The position numbers were made by a program, and so were the translations under genes. DNA of 64,000 nucleotides from Paraplanobispora siamensis (lineage in GTDB: Bacteria; Actinomycetota; Actinomycetes; Streptosporangiales; Streptosporangiaceae): positions 1-64,000 of the forward strand of contig NZ_BOOJ01000005.1 in assembly GCF_016863175.1 (NCBI RefSeq), in the 5' to 3' direction. The notes under the pieces are model-generated. The model was not told the origin of the DNA, searched no databases, and saw nothing but the letters and a program-made list of their open reading frames with translations. Shown in pieces: positions 25,609-33,598 of the stretch; positions within the stretch are counted from its first letter, which is position 1; every line of letters starts with the position of its first letter.

Positions 25609-26448
25609 GTGAGCACGAAACGAGTGGCGCAGCTTGAGTACTCCGAGTTCCAGGCGGCGATGCTGGACGAGGACAAGCGCCGCAGGAAGGCCGCGAAGAT
25701 CGTGGCCGTGCTCGGCCACTTCCTCGGCCGGGACGAAGGTGTCCTGAAGGGGCTGACCGTCGCCGACATCGGCTGCTCGGCCGGGTTCATCGCCGACGAG
25801 CTGGCGAACGCGGGCGCGGCCCGCACCTTCGGCGTGGACATCGACGTGCCCGGCCTGCGCAAGGCGTCGGCGCGCTTCGGCGAGCGGGTGACGTTCGTGT
25901 GCGCCGACGGCACCGCGCTGCCCTTCCCCGACGGCTCGATCGACGTGCTGGTCTTCAACCACATCTACGAGCACGTGGTCGACCCCGACGCGATCATGGC
26001 CGAGATGCATCGGGTGCTCAGTGACGAGGGCGTGCTCTACCTGGGGCTGGGCAACCGGCTGGGGGTCATGGAGCCGCACTACAGGCTCCCGTTCCTGTCC
26101 TACCTGCCGCCCGCCCTGGCCGACCGCTACGTCCGTCTCTTCGGCCGGGCCGACAGCTACTACGAGCGCTACCGCACCCGGCGCGGGCTGCGGAGGATGG
26201 CCCGGGGCTTCCGGGTGTGGGACTACACCTTCCCGGTGCTGGCCACCCCGGCGGCCTTCGCCGGGTCGGAGCTGTTCCCGGGGGCGGCCGGCCGCGCCGC
26301 CGAGGGCGTGCTGTCCCGGCTGCCGCGCGCGGTGCTGCGCGCGCTGCTGCCGGTGGTGCCGACCTACCTGTGGGTGGCGACCAAGAGCGCCCGCCGCCCG
26401 GCCGGCCCCCGCCTGCCCCAGCCCCCCGACCCCGTCCAGACCCTGTGA
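25609..26448 (+). CDS. Class I SAM-dependent methyltransferase
   Basis: The 279-aa protein has SAM-binding motif I VADIGCSAGFIADEL (about residues 48-62), an acidic motif II FGVDID, and motif IV-V VFNHIYEHVVDPDAIMAEMHRVL, typical of Methyltransf_11-like enzymes acting on small molecules, lipids or sugars. The C-terminal third carries hydrophobic stretches that could associate with membranes. It is framed by two flippase-like proteins and followed by a 4-nt overlap (GTGA) with the next one, so it probably modifies a lipid-linked glycan. Confidence 0.9.
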   Translation: MSTKRVAQLEYSEFQAAMLDEDKRRRKAAKIVAVLGHFLGRDEGVLKGLTVADIGCSAGFIADELANAGAARTFGVDIDVPGLRKASARFGERVTFVCADGTALPFPDGSIDVLVFNHIYEHVVDPDAIMAEMHRVLSDEGVLYLGLGNRLGVMEPHYRLPFLSYLPPALADRYVRLFGRADSYYERYRTRRGLRRMARGFRVWDYTFPVLATPAAFAGSELFPGAAGRAAEGVLSRLPRAVLRALLPVVPTYLWVATKSARRPAGPRLPQPPDPVQTL

Positions 26449-27383
26449 AGCGGCTGGTCCGCCTCGCGTTCCTGCTGGTGGCCCTGGGCTTCGGGGCGTG
26501 GGCGGTGGCGAGCCAGTGGGACGCCGTGCGCGCCGGGTTCGCCCGGCTGTCGTGGTCGTCGCTCACGCTGTCCCTGCTCGCGGTCGTCGCGGCGCTGGGC
26601 GGCGGGATGATGACGTGGCGGTCGCTGCTGGCCGACCTCGGCTCGCCGCTGCCGCTGCGGCCCGCGGCCAAGGTCTTCTTCGTCGGCCAGCTCGGCAAGT
26701 ACATCCCCGGCTCCCTGTGGCCGGTGCTCGCCCAGATGGAGATGGGCCGCGAGCTGGGCGTCCCCCGCCCGCGCAGCGCCGCGGCGTTCTTCCTGACGAT
26801 GCCGGTCCAGCTCGGCAGCGGGCTGCTGGTCTCGGCGGTGACGCTGCTGGCCGCCCGGCCGGGCGCCGCGGCGCCGTACGCCTGGATGTTCCTGCTGATC
26901 CCGGTGCTCGCGGTGGCGTTCGAGCCCCGCGTGATCAACGCGGTCATCGGGTTCGGGCTGCGGAAACTGGGCCGCGCGCCGCTGGAGCGCCCGCTGACCC
27001 GCCGGGGCATGCTGGCCGCCCTGGGCTGGGCGCTGTCGGGGTGGATCGCCTACGGCCTGCACCTGGCCGCGATCGTCCACCAGCTCGGCCCCTCGGGCGC
27101 CTCGGCGGTGGTGTTCTGCATCGGGGCGTTCGCGCTGTCCTGGTGCCTGGGGATCATGACGTTCGTGGTCCCGGCCGGGGCGGGGGTGCGCGAGGTGGCC
27201 ATGGTGGCCGTGCTGGCGCCCCTGATGGACCGCGGGTCCGCCATCGCGGCGGCCCTCTGCTCACGCGTCGTGATCATCCTGGGCGACCTCGTCTGCGCGG
27301 GCGCGGCGGGACTGGCGGCCCGGCGCGGCACCGTCGTCGGGGACGACGCCGGGAACGATGCGATCCCGGGAAAAGCAGTGTGA
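26445..27383 (+). CDS. Flippase-like / lysylphosphatidylglycerol synthase transmembrane-domain protein
   Basis: The protein is 312 aa from the GTG at 26445, which overlaps the methyltransferase TGA by 4 nt. It has about eight membrane segments and the same family segments as its paralogue: FVGQLGKYIPGSLWP (about 79-93) and VVPAGAGVREVAMV (about 241-254). No soluble domain is present. The overlap with the methyltransferase suggests that methylation and translocation act on the same lipid-linked substrate. That is inference from gene order. Confidence 0.85.
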   Translation: MKRLVRLAFLLVALGFGAWAVASQWDAVRAGFARLSWSSLTLSLLAVVAALGGGMMTWRSLLADLGSPLPLRPAAKVFFVGQLGKYIPGSLWPVLAQMEMGRELGVPRPRSAAAFFLTMPVQLGSGLLVSAVTLLAARPGAAAPYAWMFLLIPVLAVAFEPRVINAVIGFGLRKLGRAPLERPLTRRGMLAALGWALSGWIAYGLHLAAIVHQLGPSGASAVVFCIGAFALSWCLGIMTFVVPAGAGVREVAMVAVLAPLMDRGSAIAAALCSRVVIILGDLVCAGAAGLAARRGTVVGDDAGNDAIPGKAV

Positions 27384-27473
27384 TTCGTCTCACGCTTCGG
27401 GGGATTCTGGCAATAGGGTGAATCGCAGAGGGGACTGCCGGTCCCGCGTGCTCGTTGAGGGGAGCGATCCTTC

Positions 27474-28598
27474 GTGACGCCTCGTGTGCTCGTCGACGCG
27501 GCCGCCGTCCCGGCTGATCGCGGCGCACTGATCAGATACGTCGACGGGCTCCTGGCCGCGCTCGCCCGCGCCGGGGCCGATCTGGCCATCGTGTGCCAGC
27601 GCGCCGACGCCGAGCGGTACGCCCGGCTGGCGCCCTCCGCCCGCATCATGTCGGGCCCTCCGGCGATCACCAACCGGGCCGCCCGGCTGGCCTGGGAGCA
27701 GACCGGGGTCCCGGTCCTCGCCCAGCAGGCCGGCGCCGACGTGATCCACGCCCCCTACTACTCGATCCCCCTGCGCTCCGGCGTGCCGACCGTGGTGACC
27801 GTGCACGACGTCACCTGGTTCACCGACCCCTCCCAGCACAGCTCGGTCAAGGCCTCGTTCTTCCGCAGCGCCACCCGCAGCTCCGTACGGCGCGCCTCCC
27901 GGGTGATCGTCCCGTCCAAGGCGACCAGGGACGAGCTGGTGCGGGTGCTCGGGGCCGACCCCACCCGGATCGACGTCGCCTACCACGGCGTGGACCCGGC
28001 GCTGTTCCACCGGCCCACCCCGCAGGAGATCGACCACGTGGCCGACCGGCTCGGCCTGCACGGCACGCCGTACGTCGCCTTCCTGGGCGCGCTGGAGCCG
28101 CGCAAGAACGTGCCGAACCTGATCCGGGGCTTCGCCAGGGCGGTGGAGGACATCGAGGAGCCGCCCGCGCTGGTGCTCGGCGGCGGGATCCACGACGCCG
28201 ACGTGGACGCCGCGGTCGAGGAGGTGTCCTCTGCGGTGCGCGTGGTCAGGCCCGGCTACCTACCCTTCGGCGACCTGTCGGGCTTCCTCGGCGGGGCGCT
28301 CGTGGTGGCCTTCCCCTCGCGCGGGGAGGGCTTCGGGCTGCCGGTCCTGGAGGCCATGGCCTGCGGCGCCCCGGTGCTCACCACCTACAGGGCCTCGCTT
28401 CCCGAGGTGGGCGGCGACGCGGTGGCCTACACCGAGCCCGACGCGGCCGGCATCGCCGAGGCGCTGCGCGAGCTGCTGGCCTCGCCCGAGCGCAGGCAGA
28501 CGCTCTCGGCGGCGGGGATGGCCCGCGCCAGAGAGTTCACCTGGGAGACATCGGCGGAGGCGCACATGCTCGCCTACCAGCGAGCCGCCGAAGAGTGA
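27474..28598 (+). CDS. Glycosyltransferase family 4 (group 1)
   Basis: The 374-aa GT-B enzyme has IHAPYYSIPL and VTVHDVTWF in the acceptor domain. The donor domain contains AFLGALEPRKNVPNLI (about 200-215), GEGFGLPVLEAMACGAPVLTT and a conserved final Glu region, close to mannosyltransferase-type GT4 enzymes. The GTG start has GGGGAG 9 nt upstream. The GDP-mannose-type nucleotidyltransferase encoded 14 nt downstream could supply its donor. Confidence 0.9.
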   Translation: MTPRVLVDAAAVPADRGALIRYVDGLLAALARAGADLAIVCQRADAERYARLAPSARIMSGPPAITNRAARLAWEQTGVPVLAQQAGADVIHAPYYSIPLRSGVPTVVTVHDVTWFTDPSQHSSVKASFFRSATRSSVRRASRVIVPSKATRDELVRVLGADPTRIDVAYHGVDPALFHRPTPQEIDHVADRLGLHGTPYVAFLGALEPRKNVPNLIRGFARAVEDIEEPPALVLGGGIHDADVDAAVEEVSSAVRVVRPGYLPFGDLSGFLGGALVVAFPSRGEGFGLPVLEAMACGAPVLTTYRASLPEVGGDAVAYTEPDAAGIAEALRELLASPERRQTLSAAGMARAREFTWETSAEAHMLAYQRAAEE

Positions 28599-28600
28599 GC

Positions 28601-28606
28601 TAACCT
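28601..28606 (+). promoter_or_regulatory. Candidate -10 (TAACCT), leaderless start
   Basis: TAACCT ends 6 nt before the ATG at 28613, in the short gap after the glycosyltransferase. It would give the nucleotidyltransferase its own leaderless transcript. Confidence 0.5.
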
Positions 28607-28612
28607 CGCGGG

Positions 28613-29707
28613 ATGACGGAGACCTCTTTGCCGGAGCTGGAGGCGATCCTCCTCGTCGGCGGGCGGGGAACGCGCCTGCGTCCGCTCACTCTCGGCACGC
28701 CCAAGCCGTTGCTGCCCACGGCGGGAGTGCCCTTCCTCGCCCACCAGCTCGCGCAGGCCCGGCAGGCGGGCGTGCGGCGGATCGTGTTCGCCACGTCCTA
28801 CCGGGCTGAGATGTTCAGTGAGGCCTTCGGCGACGGCTCGGCCTTCGGCCTGACCCTCGAGTACATGACGGAGGAGACCCCGCTGGGCACCGGCGGCGCG
28901 ATCCGCAACGCGGCGCAGGCGCTGACCTGCGCGCCGGACGCGCCGGTGCTGGTGCTCAACGGCGACATCCTGTCGGGGCACGACATGGCCGACCAGGTGG
29001 CCCGGCACATCGCCCGGCGGGCGGCCGTCACCCTGCACCTGACCGAGGTCGAGGACCCCTCGCGGTTCGGCTGCGTGCCGACCGACGACGAGGGCCGGGT
29101 GACCGCCTTCCTGGAGAAGACGCCCAACCCGGTCACCAACCGGATCAACGCCGGCTGCTACGTCTTCACCCGCTCGGTCATCGACACGATCCCGGAGGGC
29201 GAGGTCGTCTCGGTCGAGCGGGAGACCTTCCCCGGGCTGATCGAGTCCGGCGCCCTGGTGCTCGGCTACCCCGACTCCGCCTACTGGCTCGACGTGGGCA
29301 CCCCGGCGGCCTTCGTCAAGGGCTCGCGCGACCTGGTCCTGGGCCGTCTGACCTCGCCGGCCCTGCCGGGGCCCGTGGGCGAGCTGCTGGCCCTGCCCGG
29401 CGCCATGATCTCGCCTGAGGCCAAGGTCGACGGGGGGACGACGATCGGCGCCCGCGCGGTCGTCGAGTCCGGCGCGCAGGTCAATGGGAGCGTGCTCGGC
29501 GACGACAGCGTGGTCTGCTCCGGGGCGACGGTGACCGACTCGGTCGTCGGGCCCGGCGCCCGCATCGCCTCCGGCGCCGTCCTGCGCGATGCGGTGGTCG
29601 GCGACGGGGCGGTGGTCGGGCCGGGCAACGAGCTCCTGGCGGGCAGCCGCCTCTGGCCGGGCGTCACGCTCCCCGAGCGCGCGATCCGCTTCTCCAGCGA
29701 CGTCTGA
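28613..29707 (+). CDS. Mannose-1-phosphate guanylyltransferase-type nucleotidyltransferase
   Basis: The 364-aa protein has the nucleotide loop LVGGRGTRLRPLT (about residues 14-26) and PKPLLP, an ETPLGTGGA substrate loop, LNGDIL with the metal-binding Asp, and VEKT-type FLEKTP. The C-terminal third is a left-handed beta-helix of hexapeptide repeats (VVESGAQV, SVVGPGAR, AVVGDGAVVGPG). This is the bacterial ManC/GMPPB-like form, which makes GDP-mannose or a related NDP-sugar. Genes of this family sit near fbiA and whiB in mycobacteria, from memory. Exact sugar not provable here. Confidence 0.88.
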   Translation: MTETSLPELEAILLVGGRGTRLRPLTLGTPKPLLPTAGVPFLAHQLAQARQAGVRRIVFATSYRAEMFSEAFGDGSAFGLTLEYMTEETPLGTGGAIRNAAQALTCAPDAPVLVLNGDILSGHDMADQVARHIARRAAVTLHLTEVEDPSRFGCVPTDDEGRVTAFLEKTPNPVTNRINAGCYVFTRSVIDTIPEGEVVSVERETFPGLIESGALVLGYPDSAYWLDVGTPAAFVKGSRDLVLGRLTSPALPGPVGELLALPGAMISPEAKVDGGTTIGARAVVESGAQVNGSVLGDDSVVCSGATVTDSVVGPGARIASGAVLRDAVVGDGAVVGPGNELLAGSRLWPGVTLPERAIRFSSDV

Positions 29708-29717
29708 GAGCGAGAAG

Positions 29718-30647
29718 GTGGACCTGCGCCGCGTCGCGGCCCCGCCGCGCGTGAGGCAGCGCCGCTGGCGGCCGCCGGGCCCGCTCGACCTGGAGCTCAC
29801 TTTGCGGCCGCACCGGCGCGGGAACGCGGATCCCACCTGGCGCAAGGCCCCGGACGGGGCGATCTGGCGCACCTGCCGGACCCCCGACGGGCCGGGGACC
29901 CTGCGGATCGGCCGGGACGGCGCGCAGGTGCTGGGTCTCGCCTGGGGTGCGGGTGCGCAGTGGCTGCTGGAGACGCTTCCGGCGCTGCTGGGCGCCGACG
30001 ACGACGTCTCGGGGTTCGTGCCGGGGCACGCGGTGGTGCGCGAGGCGGCCGTGCGGCACGCGGGGCTCAGGATCGGGCGGACCTCACGGGTGCTGGAGGC
30101 GCTGGTCCCCGCGGTGCTGGAGCAGAAAGTCGTGACCGCCGAGGCTCGCCGGGCGTGGCGGTGGCTGCTGGCCCGCTACGGCGAGCCCGCCCCGGGACCG
30201 GCTCCCGAGGGCATGCGGGTCTTCCCCGAGCCCGAGGTGTGGTGGTCGATCCCGTCGTGGGACTGGCACCGGGCCGGGGCGGAGGCCGTACGGGCCAGGA
30301 CGATCGCCAACGCGGCGCGGCACGCCGCGAAACTGGAGGACGCCGGGGGCAGCGCACGGGCGGACCTGCTGCTGCGGGCGCTGCCCGGCATCGGGGTCTG
30401 GACGTCGGCGGAGGTGCGCCAGCGCTCGCACGGTGATCCCGACGCCCTGTCGGTGGGCGACTTCCACCTGCCGTCGCTGGTCGGCTGGTCGCTGGCCGGG
30501 CGGCGGACCGACGACGCGGGGATGCTGCGGCTGCTGGCTCCCTACCGGGGGCACCGCCACCGGGTCAGCCGACTACTGGCGTTGGCCGGTGGGCGGCCGC
30601 CCGCTCGCGGGCCGCGAATGCCGGCACGCGACTATCGCGCGTTCTGA
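29718..30647 (+). CDS. DNA-3-methyladenine glycosylase 2 (AlkA-like, HhH-GPD)
   Basis: The protein is 309 aa. The GTG at 29718 is 10 nt after the previous stop and is preceded by GAGAAG; in-frame GTG 29751 is an alternative. The HhH-GPD fold is visible as LLRALPGIGVWTSAEV (hairpin, about 217-232) followed by VGDFHLPSL, where the Asp is the catalytic residue. It would excise alkylated bases from DNA. Its last 83 nt overlap a small minus-strand gene. Confidence 0.85.
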   Translation: MDLRRVAAPPRVRQRRWRPPGPLDLELTLRPHRRGNADPTWRKAPDGAIWRTCRTPDGPGTLRIGRDGAQVLGLAWGAGAQWLLETLPALLGADDDVSGFVPGHAVVREAAVRHAGLRIGRTSRVLEALVPAVLEQKVVTAEARRAWRWLLARYGEPAPGPAPEGMRVFPEPEVWWSIPSWDWHRAGAEAVRARTIANAARHAAKLEDAGGSARADLLLRALPGIGVWTSAEVRQRSHGDPDALSVGDFHLPSLVGWSLAGRRTDDAGMLRLLAPYRGHRHRVSRLLALAGGRPPARGPRMPARDYRAF

Positions 30648-30759
30648 CCTCGTAGGGGTCGGGCTCGGAGCGTTGCCAGTCACGACCGTCGCGCGTGTCC
30701 GCCCCGATCAGCGGGGCGAGGGCGGCGATGGCGAACAGGGCGAGGATGAACCAGATCAT
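30565..30759 (-). CDS. Small single-pass membrane protein (64 aa)
   Basis: ATG at 30759 on the minus strand has AGGAG 6 nt upstream, a strong ribosome binding site. The product starts MIWFILALFAIAALAPLIGA, one membrane helix, followed by a charged tail rich in Arg and Asp. It overlaps the 3' end of the DNA glycosylase gene antiparallel by 83 nt and is divergent from fbiC. I do not recognise a family. A longer in-frame extension exists upstream but lacks this start signal. Confidence 0.6.
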   Translation of the reverse strand: MIWFILALFAIAALAPLIGADTRDGRDWQRSEPDPYEVRTRDSRVPAFAARERAAAHRPTPVVG

Positions 30760-30788
30760 TTCCGTCTCCTGGGGAGTGGTCCTGCGGT

Positions 30789-30860
30789 GTGCCTCTAATC
30801 TATGCAAGCGCAAGCATTTACGTCTATCGAGACTTTCTTCATAGATCAGTTTAGAGGCAC
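30789..30860. repeat. AT-rich inverted repeat between divergent genes
   Basis: GTGCCTCTAA (30789-30798) is matched by TTAGAGGCAC (30851-30860). Just inside, ATCTATG (30798-30804) pairs with CATAGAT (30840-30846). The 35 nt between are much more AT-rich than the surroundings and contain a GCAAGC direct repeat. The element lies between the small membrane protein and fbiC. It may be an operator region or a miniature element remnant. Confidence 0.6.
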
Positions 30861-30916
30861 TGAATACTCTGGGTCTGCACGGTAGACCCGGCTCGGGGGA
30901 AGGGCCCGCCGCGCCG

Positions 30917-30922
30917 TAGTGT
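30917..30922 (+). promoter_or_regulatory. Candidate -10 (TAGTGT), leaderless start of fbiC
   Basis: TAGTGT ends 6 nt before the fbiC ATG, with no ribosome binding site. Confidence 0.5.
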
Positions 30923-30928
30923 GCGGGC

Positions 30929-33523
30929 ATGAGCGTGAACCCCACCGATGCCGCGATGCGCCGGTCCCTGGCCCGGGCCCGCGACGGGAAGACCCTGGAC
31001 CAGGCCGAGGCCGTCGTGCTGCTGCACGCGCGCGGCGACGACCTGCAGGCCCTGCTCGGCCATGCCGGGCGGGTCAGGGACGCCGGTCTGGAGGCCGCCG
31101 GGCGGCGCGGGATCATCACCTACAGCCGCAAGGTCTTCATCCCGCTGACCCGGCTGTGCCGCGACCGCTGCGGCTACTGCACCTTCGCCACCGCCCCGCA
31201 CAAGCTCGACAGCGTGTTCATGGGCCCGGACGAGGTCCTGGAGATCGCCCGGCAGGGCGCGGCGATGGGCTGCAAGGAGGCGCTGTTCACGCTGGGCGAC
31301 CGGCCCGAGGACCGCTGGCACCAGGCGCGGGAGTGGCTGGACGCGCACGGCTACGACGACACACTGTCCTATGTGCGGGCGATGGCCATCCGGGTGCTGG
31401 AGGAGACCGGGCTGCTGCCGCACCTCAACCCGGGGGTCATGACCTGGCGCGACCTGCAGCGCCTCAAGCCGGTCGCGCCCTCGATGGGCATGATGCTGGA
31501 GACGACCTCGCGGCGGCTGTTCGAGGAGAAGGGGCAGCCGCACTACGGCTCCCCGGACAAGGACCCCGCGGTACGGTTGCGCGTGCTGGAGGACGCGGGA
31601 CGCTCCAACGTCCCCTTCACCAGCGGCATCCTGATCGGCATCGGCGAGACGGTCGAGGACCGGGCCGAGTCGCTGTTCGCGCTGCGGAAGGTGGCGCGGG
31701 AGTACGGCGGGCTCCAGGAGGTCATCGTCCAGAACTTCCGCGCCAAGCCGGACACCGCGATGCGCGGCATGCCGGACGCCGATCTGCAGGAGCTGGCCGC
31801 CACGATCGCGGTGGCCCGCCTGGTGCTGGGGCCGAAGGTGCGCCTGCAGGCCCCGCCGAACCTGGTCGACTCCGAGTACGACCTGATGATCCGGGCCGGG
31901 ATCGACGACTGGGGCGGGGTCTCCCCGCTGACGCCCGACCACGTCAACCCCGAGCGCCCCTGGCCGCAGATCGAGGAGCTCGCCGCCCGCACGGCCGCAT
32001 CCGGGTTCACGCTGCGGGAGCGCCTGACGATCTACCCGGAGTACGTGCTCGCCGGCGAGCCCTGGCTCGACCCCCGCCTGGGCGCCCACGTCGCGGCCCT
32101 GGCCGACCCCGCGACCGGCCTGGCCCGCGAGGACGCCGAGATCGTCGGCCGCCCATGGCAGGAGCCCGACGGCGGTTTCGCCTCCGCGGGCCGTACCGAC
32201 CTGCACACGGCCGTCGACACCGAGGGCCGCACCGCCGACCGCCGCGACGACTTCGACCACGTCTACGGCGACTGGGAGGCCCTCAGGGAGCGCCTGCCCG
32301 CCGCCTCCGGGGTCGCTGTGCGGCTGGGGGAGGTCCGGGAGGCGCTGCGGCGGGCGGAGAGCGATCCGGCGGGGCTGACCGAGGAGCAGGCGCTGGTCCT
32401 GCTCGACCTCGCCGGGGACCAGAACGGCGCGGGGGCCGACGACGCGGCCCTGGACGAGTTGTGCAGGATCGCCGACGGCCTGCGCCGGGAGGCCGTGGGG
32501 GACGAGGTCACCTACGTCGTCAACCGGAACATCAACTTCACCAACGTCTGCTACACGGGCTGCCGGTTCTGCGCCTTCGCGCAGCGCCGTACCGACGCCG
32601 ACGCCTACACCCTCTCCCTCGACCAGGTCGCCGACCGGGCCGAGGAGGGCTGGCTGGCCGGGGCGACCGAGGTGTGCATGCAGGGCGGCATCCACCCCGA
32701 CATGCCCGGCAGCGCCTACTTCGACATCGCCAGGGCGGTCAAGGCGCGGGTGCCGCAGATGCACGTCCACGCGTTCTCCCCGATGGAGGTCGTCAACGGC
32801 GCCAGCCGGACGAACATGTCCATCGAGGACTGGCTGACCGCGGCCAGGGAGGCGGGCGTCGACTCGCTGCCCGGCACCGCGGCGGAGATCCTCGACGACG
32901 ACGTGCGCTGGGTGCTGACCAAGGGCAAGCTGCCCGCCAAGGAGTGGGTGGAGATCATCTCGACCGCGCACCGGCTGGGCATCCCGACGACCTCCACGAT
33001 GATGTACGGCCACGTGGACACCCACGCCCACTGGGTCCGGCACATCAGGCTCATCCGCCGCATCCAGGAGGAGACCGGCGGGTTCACCGAGTTCGTGCCG
33101 CTGCCGTTCGTGCACAACAGCGCGCCCATCTATCTCGCCGGCATCGCCCGCCCGGGGCCGACCGCGCGGGAGAACCGGGCGGTGCACGCGCTGGCCCGCA
33201 TCCTGCTGCACGGCGCGATCGCCAACATCCAGTGCTCGTGGGTGAAGCTCCGTGACGACCTGTGCCGCCAGGTCCTGCAGGGCGGGGTCAACGACCTGGG
33301 CGGCACGCTCATGGAGGAGACGATCAGCCGGATGGCCGGCTCGGAGAACGGCTCGTTCAAGACGATCACCGACATCGCGGCGATGGTGGCCCCGACCGGG
33401 CGGCCGCTGCGGCAGCGGACGACCTCCTACGGCGTTCCGGACGCGGAGCGGCTGGCCGCCGCGGCGGCCAGTGACGGAGTTTGTCAAAGCGTGCGTAACT
33501 TCGTCCCGCTAGATCGTCTATAA
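30929..33523 (+). CDS. fbiC: FO synthase, fused CofG-CofH (7,8-didemethyl-8-hydroxy-5-deazariboflavin synthase)
   Basis: This 864-aa protein is a tandem pair of radical SAM domains. The N-terminal CofG half has C77-x3-C81-x2-C84 (CRDRCGYC); the C-terminal CofH half has C541-x3-C545-x2-C548 (CYTGCRFC). Each trio binds a 4Fe-4S cluster. Together they join tyrosine and 5-amino-6-ribitylaminouracil to make FO, the deazaflavin core of coenzyme F420. The fusion and length match actinobacterial FbiC. The start follows a TAGTGT hexamer by 6 nt and looks leaderless. fbiA and fbiB lie 2 kb downstream on the opposite strand. Confidence 0.97.
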   Translation: MSVNPTDAAMRRSLARARDGKTLDQAEAVVLLHARGDDLQALLGHAGRVRDAGLEAAGRRGIITYSRKVFIPLTRLCRDRCGYCTFATAPHKLDSVFMGPDEVLEIARQGAAMGCKEALFTLGDRPEDRWHQAREWLDAHGYDDTLSYVRAMAIRVLEETGLLPHLNPGVMTWRDLQRLKPVAPSMGMMLETTSRRLFEEKGQPHYGSPDKDPAVRLRVLEDAGRSNVPFTSGILIGIGETVEDRAESLFALRKVAREYGGLQEVIVQNFRAKPDTAMRGMPDADLQELAATIAVARLVLGPKVRLQAPPNLVDSEYDLMIRAGIDDWGGVSPLTPDHVNPERPWPQIEELAARTAASGFTLRERLTIYPEYVLAGEPWLDPRLGAHVAALADPATGLAREDAEIVGRPWQEPDGGFASAGRTDLHTAVDTEGRTADRRDDFDHVYGDWEALRERLPAASGVAVRLGEVREALRRAESDPAGLTEEQALVLLDLAGDQNGAGADDAALDELCRIADGLRREAVGDEVTYVVNRNINFTNVCYTGCRFCAFAQRRTDADAYTLSLDQVADRAEEGWLAGATEVCMQGGIHPDMPGSAYFDIARAVKARVPQMHVHAFSPMEVVNGASRTNMSIEDWLTAAREAGVDSLPGTAAEILDDDVRWVLTKGKLPAKEWVEIISTAHRLGIPTTSTMMYGHVDTHAHWVRHIRLIRRIQEETGGFTEFVPLPFVHNSAPIYLAGIARPGPTARENRAVHALARILLHGAIANIQCSWVKLRDDLCRQVLQGGVNDLGGTLMEETISRMAGSENGSFKTITDIAAMVAPTGRPLRQRTTSYGVPDAERLAAAAASDGVCQSVRNFVPLDRL

Positions 33524-33598
33524 CATGTTCTATACAGACTTGCGCTGTGTAAGGGGTGGGTTGGGAGAATCGTCATTCCCCTGACGAGAGGTCCAAGC

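Noticed and set aside
27418-27477. Mini-ORF ending GTGA on the glycosyltransferase start at 27474
   Set aside because: The glycosyltransferase has its own GGGGAG site, and the likely -10 (TAGGGT at 27414) overlaps the mini-ORF start, so coupling is not supported.
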